DNA from: JACKCP01 sp051744925 | GTDB taxonomy: Bacteria > Desulfobacterota > Desulfobacteria > Desulfobacterales > JACKCP01 | DNA length: 28,629 nt | Direction: 5' to 3' | Assembly: GCA_051744925.1 (NCBI GenBank) | Contig: JBNJDM010000023.1 | Location: 1 to 28,629 of the forward strand | Shown here: piece after piece, positions 1 through 7,471 of the stretch | Layout of the letters: every line of letters begins with the position of its first letter | Numbering within the stretch: the stretch's first letter is position 1 | Position numbers and translations under genes: made by a program | The notes under the pieces: generated by a model | The model's database searches: none | The model's input: only the letters and a program-made list of their open reading frames with translations | What the model was told of the DNA's origin: nothing

Positions 1-386
1 ATTTCTTTGTTCATATTTTTAAAAAAATCAAGCTTTTCAAAAAAGTACAAAAGCTTTTTTTTATCAGCATTTATTTGAGTTGACTGTTCATTATCAGAAA
101 ATATGTAAATTTCTTTTATGCTTGCGCATATCATTTCTAAATCAGGCTTTTGATCCTCCATAACAAGATCTGCCCATATATTTGCAAATCTTTTCCTTAA
201 GACAAAGTCAGGTGCAAACAAAAGCATGGTTAACTCATCATGGAGTTCATGATTTATATCCTGAATAATATCGATAATATCATAAAAACCTATTTCATAA
301 CCAAGATTAAGAGCATATATAAAAACTGAATCTGATACAAAAAACCCTTTTTCAAGTTTTTTTATAATTTCTTTTTCAAATGCCAC
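1..386 (-). CDS. hypothetical protein, 5' portion only
   Basis: An open frame starts at a GTG (384-386 on the minus strand) and runs without a stop to the window edge, giving about 128 codons. The start is supported by an AAGGA ribosome binding site about 10 nt upstream. The N-terminus reads VAFEKEIIKKLEKGFF and the visible part is acidic and probably helical (for example DIIDIIQDINHELHDELTML). There is no signal peptide or membrane segment, so it is probably cytoplasmic. I do not recognise the family and assign no function. Codon use and AT content match the neighbours. It is divergent from the sensor kinase at 745, with a 358 bp gap that contains a TGACA-N4-TGTCA palindrome. Confidence 0.7.
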   Translation of the reverse strand, partial: MAFEKEIIKKLEKGFFVSDSVFIYALNLGYEIGFYDIIDIIQDINHELHDELTMLLFAPDFVLRKRFANIWADLVMEDQKPDLEMICASIKEIYIFSDNEQSTQINADKKKLLYFFEKLDFFKNMNKE

Positions 387-744
387 GTAAATTTATCCTT
401 ACTCAAAAATTTAAAATTTAGTTATAGTTTAATTTGTAAAGTATATCACCTGCATTGATCAATTTTCAAGATTGACATCTGTGTCAGCAAACTAAACAAT
501 TATTTATTCAACCAAGCTTTAAGGTAAGATATCCAAATAAATAAGAATTTTCTTGTGTTAAATCTTTCAAAACATTAATTTATAATTATAACTTTAAAAA
601 ATTAAGTGTTTAATTTTTTAAAATAAATCAATTAGAACCTCAGCCAAATTCTGCTCATACATGATCTTTTATAATATTTATATCTGAAAACATTCTGCTT
701 TACAGCCGATATTATTAAAAAAACAATGAAAGTTATATTCCAAA
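387..744. other. intergenic region between divergent genes
   Basis: This 358 bp, very AT-rich gap separates the minus-strand gene starting at 386 from the plus-strand kinase at 745. I find no RNA gene or convincing small ORF. A TATAAT at 670-675 could be a -10 box for the kinase, but no good -35 box lies 16-18 nt upstream. A 14 bp palindrome at 473-486 is listed separately. Confidence 0.5.
473..486. promoter_or_regulatory. palindrome TGACA-N4-TGTCA, possible operator
   Basis: Perfect inverted repeat TGACATCTGTGTCA lying 87 bp upstream of the GTG start at 386 and 258 bp upstream of the kinase. Its symmetry and intergenic position fit a dimeric repressor or activator site. I cannot name the regulator, and a single site this short may be chance. 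Confidence 0.25.
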
Positions 745-3018
745 ATGAATAATGATAAGAAAAATACCAAAATCAAGGCGGTTATAAAAGATATTGCCCA
801 ATTATCAGCAGACGCCATATTTATAACCGATAAAAACGGAAATTATCTTTATGTTAATCAGTCAGCATGCGACCTCCTCGGATACACAGCCCAGGAACTT
901 ACAAAACTTAATGTTTCTGATGTAATCCATAAAGATAATGCAAAAGAAGAACTAAAAAAGTTTGACAATATTCTGGAAAAAGGAAAATTATTTACAGAAA
1001 TAAATATTACCAAAAAAAACGGAAAAAAATTAACAGCAGATCTGAATGCAACTCTTCTACCCAATGATCTTGTATACGGCAGCTGCAGAGATATAACTGA
1101 AAAAAAACTTTACGAAGAAACTCTTAAAAAAAATGCTGCAATGTTTACTAAAATGGTGGCTAATATAGGTGATGTAATTGTTATTATAGATAAAAACGGA
1201 ATTAACAGGTATAAAAGCCCTAATGTAGAAAGACTATTTGGATGGAAACCTGAAGAGCTTGTCGGAAAAAGTACCTGGGAAAATATACATCCCGAAGATA
1301 TTGAATATACAAAAATTTTTTTTAATGAACTTATTGAACACCCCGGAGACAAAGGTTCTCTTGAATGCAGATACAAATGCAAAGACGGCTCATATAAATG
1401 GATTCAATTTACAGGAGCAAACCTTTTTCATGATCCTGATATCAATGGAATTTTAGGCAATTACCATGATATTACCAAAAGAAAAGAGGCTGAAAAATCT
1501 TTAAAAGAAAGCGAAACACGCTTTAAAGCACTTCACAACGGCTCTTTTGGCGGAATAACAATTCATGACAAAGGAATTATTATAGACTGCAACAAAGGTC
1601 TTACTGAAATAACAGGCTATTCAATGTCTGAACTTACAGGCATGGACGGACTTCTTCTTATTGCTGAAAAATCAAAAAAAAAGGTTATGGACAACATACT
1701 CTCAGGCTATGAAAAAGCTTATGAAGCTTTTGGCCTGCGTAAAAACGGAGAAGAGTACCCTCTAAGACTGGAAGCCAGAAATATACCATATAAAGGAAAA
1801 CAGGTAAGATCTGTTGAGTTCAGAGATATTACCGAACAAAAAGAGGCAGAAAAAGAAAAACAAAAACTACAGGAGCAGCTTAACCAATCCCAGAAAATTG
1901 AGTCGATCGGCAGACTCGCCGGAGGAATTGCCCATGACTTTAATAATATGCTCAGCATAATAATAGGAAATGCAGAAATTGTAATCGACGAAACTGAAGA
2001 AAAAAGCCATTTAAAAGATTTTATGAATGAAATACTTAAAGCTTCGGAAAGGTCTGCAGACCTAACAAGGCAGCTTCTTGCATTTGCAAGAAAACAAACA
2101 GTAGCACCAAAGGTTTTAAATCTTAACAAAACTGTAGAAGGCATGCTTAAAATGCTTTCAAGACTTATAGGAGAGGATATAGATCTAAAATTTATTCCTG
2201 ATGAAAATATCCGTCCTGTAAAAATCGACCCGAGTCAAGTCGATCAGATCCTTGCAAATTTATGCGTAAATTCAAGGGATTCAATCAAAAAAGATACAGG
2301 CAAAATAACCATAGAAACAAAAAATATGATTATTGATGAAAGTTACTGTACAAACAACCCTGAAGCAAAGCCGGGAAATTATGTAATGGTATCTGTTGCA
2401 GACAACGGATCAGGAATGAATAAAGAAACAATGACAAATATTTTTGAACCTTTTTATACAACAAAGGAAATGGGAGCTGGTACAGGGCTTGGACTTGCCA
2501 CAGTATACGGAATTATAAAACAAAACCAGGGCTTTATAAATGTTTACAGTGAACCTGAAAAAGGTACAGTTTTTAAAATGTATCTGCCCGAATTTGCAGA
2601 TTCTTTCGATGAAATAAAAACAACTTCTTCAACCAGTGAGATTGAAAAAGGATCTGAAACCATACTTGTTGCAGAAGACGAAGGAGCTATTTTGAACATG
2701 ACCGCAGTTTTGCTTGAAAACATTGGATATACAGTTATCAAAGCTTGTTCAGGAACAGAGGCTATAAAGCTTGCAAAATCTTTTTCAGGAAAGATAAATC
2801 TTATTATAACAGATGTAGTTATGCCTGATATGAATGGTAAAAAACTCTCAGAAAAAATAAAAAAAATTTACCCTGAAATCAATACACTTTTTATGTCAGG
2901 CTATACTGCAAATGTTATTGCCCATCACGGAGTTCTTGAAAAAAATATTAATTTTATAAACAAACCTTTTTCAAAAACCGATCTTTCATCCAAAATAAGA
3001 GAAATACTAGACTCATAA
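745..3018 (+). CDS. PAS-domain hybrid sensor histidine kinase with C-terminal receiver domain
   Basis: Three PAS domains occupy about residues 12-118, 130-245 and 257-365, each ending in a D-I-T-(E/K) linker. A HisKA domain carries the phospho-acceptor His397 in GGIAHDFNN. The HATPase domain shows the N box (Asn509), G1 DNGSGM (Asp553) and G2 GTGLGLA (579-585). A receiver domain at about 638-757 has the acidic pair Glu644/Asp645, phospho-acceptor Asp690 and Lys740. No transmembrane segment or signal peptide is present, so it is a soluble cytoplasmic sensor of an unknown signal. The 757 aa protein has no DNA-binding output, so the phosphate must pass to a partner not encoded here. The ATG at 745 has only a weak ribosome binding site, but the first PAS starts about 12 residues in, leaving little room for another start. 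It converges on the DUF748 gene with an 8 bp gap and no visible terminator. Confidence 0.92.
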   Translation: MNNDKKNTKIKAVIKDIAQLSADAIFITDKNGNYLYVNQSACDLLGYTAQELTKLNVSDVIHKDNAKEELKKFDNILEKGKLFTEINITKKNGKKLTADLNATLLPNDLVYGSCRDITEKKLYEETLKKNAAMFTKMVANIGDVIVIIDKNGINRYKSPNVERLFGWKPEELVGKSTWENIHPEDIEYTKIFFNELIEHPGDKGSLECRYKCKDGSYKWIQFTGANLFHDPDINGILGNYHDITKRKEAEKSLKESETRFKALHNGSFGGITIHDKGIIIDCNKGLTEITGYSMSELTGMDGLLLIAEKSKKKVMDNILSGYEKAYEAFGLRKNGEEYPLRLEARNIPYKGKQVRSVEFRDITEQKEAEKEKQKLQEQLNQSQKIESIGRLAGGIAHDFNNMLSIIIGNAEIVIDETEEKSHLKDFMNEILKASERSADLTRQLLAFARKQTVAPKVLNLNKTVEGMLKMLSRLIGEDIDLKFIPDENIRPVKIDPSQVDQILANLCVNSRDSIKKDTGKITIETKNMIIDESYCTNNPEAKPGNYVMVSVADNGSGMNKETMTNIFEPFYTTKEMGAGTGLGLATVYGIIKQNQGFINVYSEPEKGTVFKMYLPEFADSFDEIKTTSSTSEIEKGSETILVAEDEGAILNMTAVLLENIGYTVIKACSGTEAIKLAKSFSGKINLIITDVVMPDMNGKKLSEKIKKIYPEINTLFMSGYTANVIAHHGVLEKNINFINKPFSKTDLSSKIREILDS

Positions 3019-3026
3019 ACCTTTAT

Positions 3027-5963
3027 TTATTCAAGATTAAGCTCTGCTCTTGAAGCAGATACATTCTTTTTTTCATCAGGCATAATAGCATTTGTATCAT
3101 ATATAAATAGTCTTGAGCTTTCAATCCTGTCCATAGCCAGGATTAGCTGTTTTACTTTTTCAGCTCTTTTTGAAGCAAGAAATCTCAGCTCTTCATCACT
3201 TATCTCAATAAAAACTTTAATCTGATCTTCATACAAAGATTTTAAATCCTGGTTTTCTTCTTCTTTCAATGGCTCAGATGAAAATTGTGAATATATTTTT
3301 TTTAAAATTTTAATATATTTTTTCTCATCTATTTCTTCATTTTCTTTAAACCCTTGTTCTGCTTTATATGAACTTACAAGATTTTCAAATCTTATCTCCT
3401 TTAAAGCTTTACGGTCTTTTTTAATGTCTGCAAAGCCTGTTATATTAAGATTCAAGGCCGGCCTGCTGTATAAAAGCTCTTCAATTGCCCGGATCTTTTC
3501 AGTTTCAGAACCGGAGATTTTATTTTTACCCTTCTCAAAAACTATATACTTCATATCCTCTCCGCCGCCGACCAAAGATGCGGCAAAAGAAAAAGGTGAG
3601 GTTGCAGCTTTTACAAGAATACTTTTTAAAACCTGAAAAACAGCACCTCCGAGTTCGAAGTCAGGATCATTAAAATCACCTGATACTGGTATATGGAGAT
3701 TTATCTCCCCTTTTCTGTCTTTTAAAAGACCTACAGCAAGTCCAAGTGGAAGATTTAGTGCATCAGGGCTTTTAATTTTTCTGCCGAATTCAAACTGATC
3801 AAGAAAAAGACTGTTTTTTGCAATTATTTTGTTTTCTTTTATATCATAATTAAGATCAAGACTGAGCTGGCCTTTTTGTATTGCCCGGCCTAAAAACCTA
3901 CCTGAATACGGAGTAGCTGATGTAAGATTTAAATCATTAAGGTTTATATTCAGATCAACAAAAAGGTCTTTGGGAAAAGGATTTATTTTTCCATCAGCAT
4001 TAATTAAGGCAGAATTATTTATCCTGCCTTTAAGATCCAAATCTGCTGACTGAAAGTTTTGGGAAGAAATCCCTTTTATATCTGCAGAATTGATATCAAC
4101 CTGTGCAGAAAAATAAGGAGACATTGTATAGTCTGTAAAATCTGCACCTATATTTCTTAATTCTATTTTTGAAATTTTTACAGGAAAACTGCCTGAGTCT
4201 TTGTCATTTTTTTCAGATTTTTCAGGTTCAGCCTTTGAAGAATCTTCATTTTCAGGGAAAACCTCTGTAAGGTTCAGGTTTCCGTTTTTATTTTTTACAA
4301 TATCCTGGTTTATTCCGGAAATTAAAACAGTATCTATATCAAGACCAGAGGGGTTAAGTGTAAATTTAAGTTTTTTTATTTCAGACTTTTCCATTTTAAA
4401 AAACTTATCATTTGTATCCCTTCTAACAATATCTGTATCAGCAATCACAATATCTGATAAAAATGTTAAATCTGTTTTTTCATTTACATAGGAAAAGCTG
4501 GTATTTGAATTCAGGTTTATATATCCGTTTTTTATCAAAAGTTTATATCCTGATGGTATATAATGATTAGCGTATTCAAAGTAGAGTTTATTTATATCTG
4601 TTTTAAGATCAGCTGTTAAAGGGTTAACAGAAAAGTTGCCTGATATATCTATGTTTGTTTTATTATTTAAATCTCCGCTTATTTTAAGATCTGTAGAAGA
4701 ATCTGTTTTTGTTGTAAATGACTTTGCTGTTATATCAAGATCTGAAACCTTATTAAATGCAGGATGGTCAAAAAAACCTGAAATATGCAAAGGTGAGTCA
4801 TAGTCTGTAAAAGAAACTGCTCCGTTTTTTATTTCAAACTTTTCAATATTTATCTCAGGCATTTTATTTTCTGACTGAAGGTCGTCTTTTTCATTTACCT
4901 GTAAATCAGAAGATTTATTTTTTTCTTCTTTTTTATAAAGATTTAAAATATTTATAATATTATCTTTTCTCTGGATATTAATATCTGGTGAGTCAAGTAA
5001 TACTTTTTTTATGTTGTAAATATCTGAAAGGGGATACGATTTATCAAGCTTAAGAAAAAACTTTTTAAAAGAAACAAGATCTCCTGTTCCTTCTTTTGTA
5101 ATTAAAAAATCATAAATTGAAGCATTCCCGTCAAGTTCAAGCGGTTTATTTCTGTTTTCCTGATACGATGCTTTTATATCTAAATCTGTAAAAGCAGATT
5201 CAGGAACAAAATCGATATAATTTTTTATATAGTTGTAATAAAAAGGAATACTGATTTTTTTTATATTTAATAAAGCATTATACTCCGGATTATCTGAAAA
5301 AAGAGCTGAGCTTAAATTTAAGTCTGTTGATGAATTATTTATTAGTGCTGATGCATCTATTTCTGTTTTTACATCTTTATCTTTTTCAAACCCTGATATC
5401 AGAGGGATCGAAATATTGAGATCAGACATTTTATGTCTTGTATCAAACAGATTATCTTCAAAAACAATATCTCCTTTTTCAATATCAAGGTCTTTTACAA
5501 GAAACTCAAATTTTTTATTTTCTTCTTTGTTTTTTTCCTGTTCAGAATTGTTTTGAACTTCTTCGTTGTTTTCTTTTGGTATTAAATCGGAAAAATTAAA
5601 AAGATTTTTTTCTTTTTGTTCAATATAAAATTCAGGTGATTTCAGATAAGCCTTTTCTATAACCGGCGAAAGAGTAAAAATTGATGAGGTTAGATTAATA
5701 TTGGTATAAAACTCTTCAAACCCTGCAAAAGTATTTTTTTTATCTTTTGTATAAATTTTGAAATTTTTTATTTTTAAAGAGAACGCAAAAGGATTAAAAC
5801 TTATTTTTTCAATAAGTACTTCTCTTTGCAAAGCTTCATTTAGTTTTTTTGGAACAATAATTTTTGAAGCAAAAGGTATAATTACAAAACCTATTAATGC
5901 ATATAAGGCTACAGCTGCAGCACCGGCAATTATAAGTTTCCGTTTTTTATCAAGTCTTTTCAT
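3027..5963 (-). CDS. DUF748 / AsmA-like envelope protein
   Basis: 978 aa. One N-terminal membrane anchor (about residues 9-33) follows a Lys/Arg-rich start, and then a very long periplasmic stretch of beta-rich repeats typical of DUF748. Phrases such as ISKIELRNIGADFTDY and INIEKFEIKNGAVSFTDY recur, as expected for a repeating AsmA-type groove. Near the C-terminus, around 805-860, is the OmpA-like segment usual for this family (IVFEKGKNKISGSETEK, then LNITGFADIKKDRKAL). AsmA-like proteins are implicated in lipid transport or outer-membrane homeostasis across the periplasm; the exact role of DUF748 members is unsettled. Two Glu/Lys/Asn-rich linkers, at about 130-150 and 350-370, are low complexity. 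The ATG is well placed behind AGAAAGG. The gene stands alone between a convergent kinase and a divergent operon. Confidence 0.85.
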   Translation of the reverse strand: MKRLDKKRKLIIAGAAAVALYALIGFVIIPFASKIIVPKKLNEALQREVLIEKISFNPFAFSLKIKNFKIYTKDKKNTFAGFEEFYTNINLTSSIFTLSPVIEKAYLKSPEFYIEQKEKNLFNFSDLIPKENNEEVQNNSEQEKNKEENKKFEFLVKDLDIEKGDIVFEDNLFDTRHKMSDLNISIPLISGFEKDKDVKTEIDASALINNSSTDLNLSSALFSDNPEYNALLNIKKISIPFYYNYIKNYIDFVPESAFTDLDIKASYQENRNKPLELDGNASIYDFLITKEGTGDLVSFKKFFLKLDKSYPLSDIYNIKKVLLDSPDINIQRKDNIINILNLYKKEEKNKSSDLQVNEKDDLQSENKMPEINIEKFEIKNGAVSFTDYDSPLHISGFFDHPAFNKVSDLDITAKSFTTKTDSSTDLKISGDLNNKTNIDISGNFSVNPLTADLKTDINKLYFEYANHYIPSGYKLLIKNGYINLNSNTSFSYVNEKTDLTFLSDIVIADTDIVRRDTNDKFFKMEKSEIKKLKFTLNPSGLDIDTVLISGINQDIVKNKNGNLNLTEVFPENEDSSKAEPEKSEKNDKDSGSFPVKISKIELRNIGADFTDYTMSPYFSAQVDINSADIKGISSQNFQSADLDLKGRINNSALINADGKINPFPKDLFVDLNINLNDLNLTSATPYSGRFLGRAIQKGQLSLDLNYDIKENKIIAKNSLFLDQFEFGRKIKSPDALNLPLGLAVGLLKDRKGEINLHIPVSGDFNDPDFELGGAVFQVLKSILVKAATSPFSFAASLVGGGEDMKYIVFEKGKNKISGSETEKIRAIEELLYSRPALNLNITGFADIKKDRKALKEIRFENLVSSYKAEQGFKENEEIDEKKYIKILKKIYSQFSSEPLKEEENQDLKSLYEDQIKVFIEISDEELRFLASKRAEKVKQLILAMDRIESSRLFIYDTNAIMPDEKKNVSASRAELNLE

Positions 5964-6095
5964 TTATTACCTTTCTTTTTCATTTATCAGACAAGATGTA
6001 ACTTTTATTCAGGATAGTTCTCTTTAACTGGTAATATAGATTATAAGGCTTATTGTTTTGATCTTAACTTAAAAAATTTTGTTCGTAAACCTGAA

Positions 6096-6112
6096 GCAGT
6101 AATAAATACTGC
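6096..6112. promoter_or_regulatory. small perfect inverted repeat upstream of the sigma-factor operon
   Basis: GCAGTA-ATAAA-TACTGC, a 6 bp inverted repeat with a 5 nt spacer, lies 87 bp upstream of the start at 6199 in the divergent promoter region shared with the DUF748 gene. It could be an operator or a leader hairpin. I see no convincing -35/-10 pair to anchor it. Confidence 0.22.
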
Positions 6113-6198
6113 ACTTACTTATTTACCAAGGGTATGACAATATTATTTTTCATATTAAGCCAATATAAGCTTTCAAATTTTACAAAAAGGAGAAAAAA

Positions 6199-6363
6199 AT
6201 GGTTGAATTATTCGGTTTTTTTGTTTTTATTGCAGTCTGGATTCTGATGCAAAAAATTATACTCCCGAAAATGGGGGTGCCTACATGAATGAGTGATGCT
6301 TGTCAGGTGACAAGAAAAGAGAGTAATGGAAAACAAAACAAAAAAACCAAAAATACAGGATGA
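6199..6363 (+). CDS. small single-helix membrane selenoprotein (UGA at 6286-6288 read as Sec)
   Basis: A strong AAGGAG site (6187-6192) stands 6 nt before the ATG. The first 29 residues form one hydrophobic helix (about 4-22, FGFFVFIAVWILMQKIIL) followed by LPKMGVPT. The frame then meets TGA and continues as MSDACQVTRKES to a second TGA at 6361-6363, giving 54 residues with Sec30 and Cys35 (U-x4-C). A SECIS-like hairpin starts 10 nt after the TGA. Lys residues after the helix and the basic tail predict a cytoplasmic C-terminus, so Sec/Cys would face the cytosol next to the thiol-based anti-sigma factor encoded downstream. Function is unknown; redox sensing or thiol exchange is inference. The tail overlaps the sigma-factor start by 38 nt. 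The alternative is a plain 29-residue peptide ending at 6288. The gene itself is well supported by its ribosome binding site; the Sec reading rests on the hairpin geometry and the sensible tail. Confidence 0.68.
6286..6314 (+). promoter_or_regulatory. bacterial SECIS-like element after in-frame UGA
   Basis: The UGA at 6286-6288 is followed by a perfect 6 bp stem, CUUGUC (6299-6304) with GACAAG (6309-6314), closing an AGGU tetraloop (6305-6308). The loop begins 16 nt after the UGA. In E. coli fdhF the SECIS loop, which also contains GGU, starts at nearly the same distance, and its G and U contact SelB. Stem length, loop content and distance all fit the bacterial SECIS pattern. SelA, SelB, SelC and SelD are not in this window, so the host machinery cannot be confirmed here. 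Confidence 0.62.
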
Positions 6364-6931
6364 AGATACTGACCTGATATTAAAAATTCAAAATGGTCAG
6401 CCTGAATTATACGAAGAGCTTCTGGCTAAATATGAAACAAAAATTTACAATTTCGGACTTCGAATGTGTAAAGATGTTTCTGATGCAGAAGATCTTGTCC
6501 AGGAAACATTTATAAATATATTCAGGTATCTTCCTGATTTCAGGATGGAATCCAAATTCAGGAACTGGGCTTATAAAATTGCTTCATCAGTATGCTTGAA
6601 AATCAAAAAAAAGAACTCCCCTGATAAAGATATTTCCATGGAGGATTTAGTCCCTGATACTGAAAAAGAATTGTCAGGTAAAATTCCTTCATGGGCAAAT
6701 CAGCCTGCTGACGCCCTTATGAACAAGGAAATGGCCTCAGAAATAAAAAAAGAGATAGACAGCCTTCCGCCAAATTACAGAATAGTACTTGTTTTAAGAG
6801 ACATGGAAGGTTTTTCCACAAAAGAAGTTTCTGATATTATAGAATTGTCTGAATCAAATGTGAAGGTAAGACTTCACAGAGCAAGAAGTTTTATCAGACA
6901 AGGATTAAAAAGGTATTTTGACAATGAATAA
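6326..6931 (+). CDS. ECF-type RNA polymerase sigma factor (sigma-70 family, SigR/RpoE-like)
   Basis: 201 aa with the two-domain ECF plan. Sigma region 2 is at about residues 27-95 (DAEDLVQETFINIFRYLPDF, then FRNWAYKIA). Region 4 is at about 140-192 and includes LPPNYRIVLVLRDMEGFSTKEVSDII and the recognition helix ESNVKVRLHRAR. It directs RNA polymerase to a dedicated promoter set and is presumably held inactive by the zinc anti-sigma factor encoded by the next gene, which overlaps it by 8 nt. The ATG has only a weak purine-rich site (AAGAGAG, too close to the start). It lies inside the reading frame of the upstream selenoprotein, beyond its UGA, so translation may be coupled to that frame. 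Targets are unknown; the thiol-type anti-sigma suggests disulfide or redox stress. Confidence 0.93.
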   Translation: MENKTKKPKIQDEDTDLILKIQNGQPELYEELLAKYETKIYNFGLRMCKDVSDAEDLVQETFINIFRYLPDFRMESKFRNWAYKIASSVCLKIKKKNSPDKDISMEDLVPDTEKELSGKIPSWANQPADALMNKEMASEIKKEIDSLPPNYRIVLVLRDMEGFSTKEVSDIIELSESNVKVRLHRARSFIRQGLKRYFDNE

Positions 6932-7184
6932 TACTGAAGATTTTTCCAGCCACTGCTTACAAATGTTTGAAGTTTACTCAAGATATCTTGACGGAGAACT
7001 TGATGAAGCCAGCAGAAAAGAGGTTGAAAACCATATTGAAACATGCAGTGAGTGCGAAGCATGTTTACTTACGCTGAAAAAAACAAAAGAATTATGTTCA
7101 AAAATGCCAAGATCAGAAGCTCCTGATGATTTTACAAAAAAATTGCGAAATAAGATAAAAAATATATTAAACTGTAAAGAATGA
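6924..7184 (+). CDS. zinc-binding anti-sigma factor (ZAS / zf-HC2, RsrA-like)
   Basis: 86 aa from the ATG at 6924, which overlaps the sigma stop (ATGAATAA) and has AAAAAGG 10 nt upstream. An earlier TTG at 6918 is a poorer start. The HxxxCxxC signature reads HIETCSEC. Counting from this ATG, the residues are Cys11, His37, Cys41 and Cys44, the same numbering as the zinc site of Streptomyces RsrA, where oxidation forms a disulfide, expels zinc and frees SigR. Cys47 and a Cys near the C-terminus are additional thiols. There is no transmembrane segment, so it acts in the cytoplasm. It is translationally coupled to the sigma gene and should bind and inhibit it under reducing conditions. That it responds to oxidation is inferred from the motif. 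Confidence 0.9.
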   Translation: MNNTEDFSSHCLQMFEVYSRYLDGELDEASRKEVENHIETCSECEACLLTLKKTKELCSKMPRSEAPDDFTKKLRNKIKNILNCKE

Positions 7185-7302
7185 TAAAGCCCGCTTTTTT
7201 CTTAGATAAATGTTTTAAGCTCTTAAATACGAATGATTCTCTGATTACTGATTAATGTTAAAATAGACATAAATTTATAAAACTGTTATTTTAGCTTCTT
7301 TC

Positions 7303-7447
7303 TAACTTTTACTGAACGAAAACTGCCTTTTTTGCCCATTTCTGCGTTAGATAAAAAATTTAATCCTCAAAATACTCTGGTATTCCTGCGGTTAAATTTT
7401 TTATCTGCCGTAACTGAACAAAAAATTCCAGTTTTCGGCCAAATACT
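7303..7447 (-). repeat. long palindromic intergenic repeat, copy 1
   Basis: This roughly 145 bp element matches, in inverted orientation, the sequence at 22926-23071. Shared blocks include TTGGCCGAAAACT, TTTTTTGTTCAGTT, AAATTTAACCGCAG, GAGTATTTTGAGGATTAAAT, CTAACGCAGAA and AAAAAAGGCAGTTTTC. Each copy is itself an imperfect palindrome centred on AATAC-N-GTATT-like sequence, so it can fold into one long hairpin. It contains no ORF of note and looks like a MITE- or REP-like non-autonomous element. It ends about 24 bp before the hslO start, so it would sit in the hslO leader or between it and the upstream sigma operon. Confidence 0.8.
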
Positions 7448-7471
7448 AATTAAACAGATTAAGGGATTAAA

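Noticed and set aside
6918..6923. TTG at 6918 as the anti-sigma start
   Set aside because: The ATG at 6924 has better spacing to AAAAAGG and gives the RsrA-like residue numbering.
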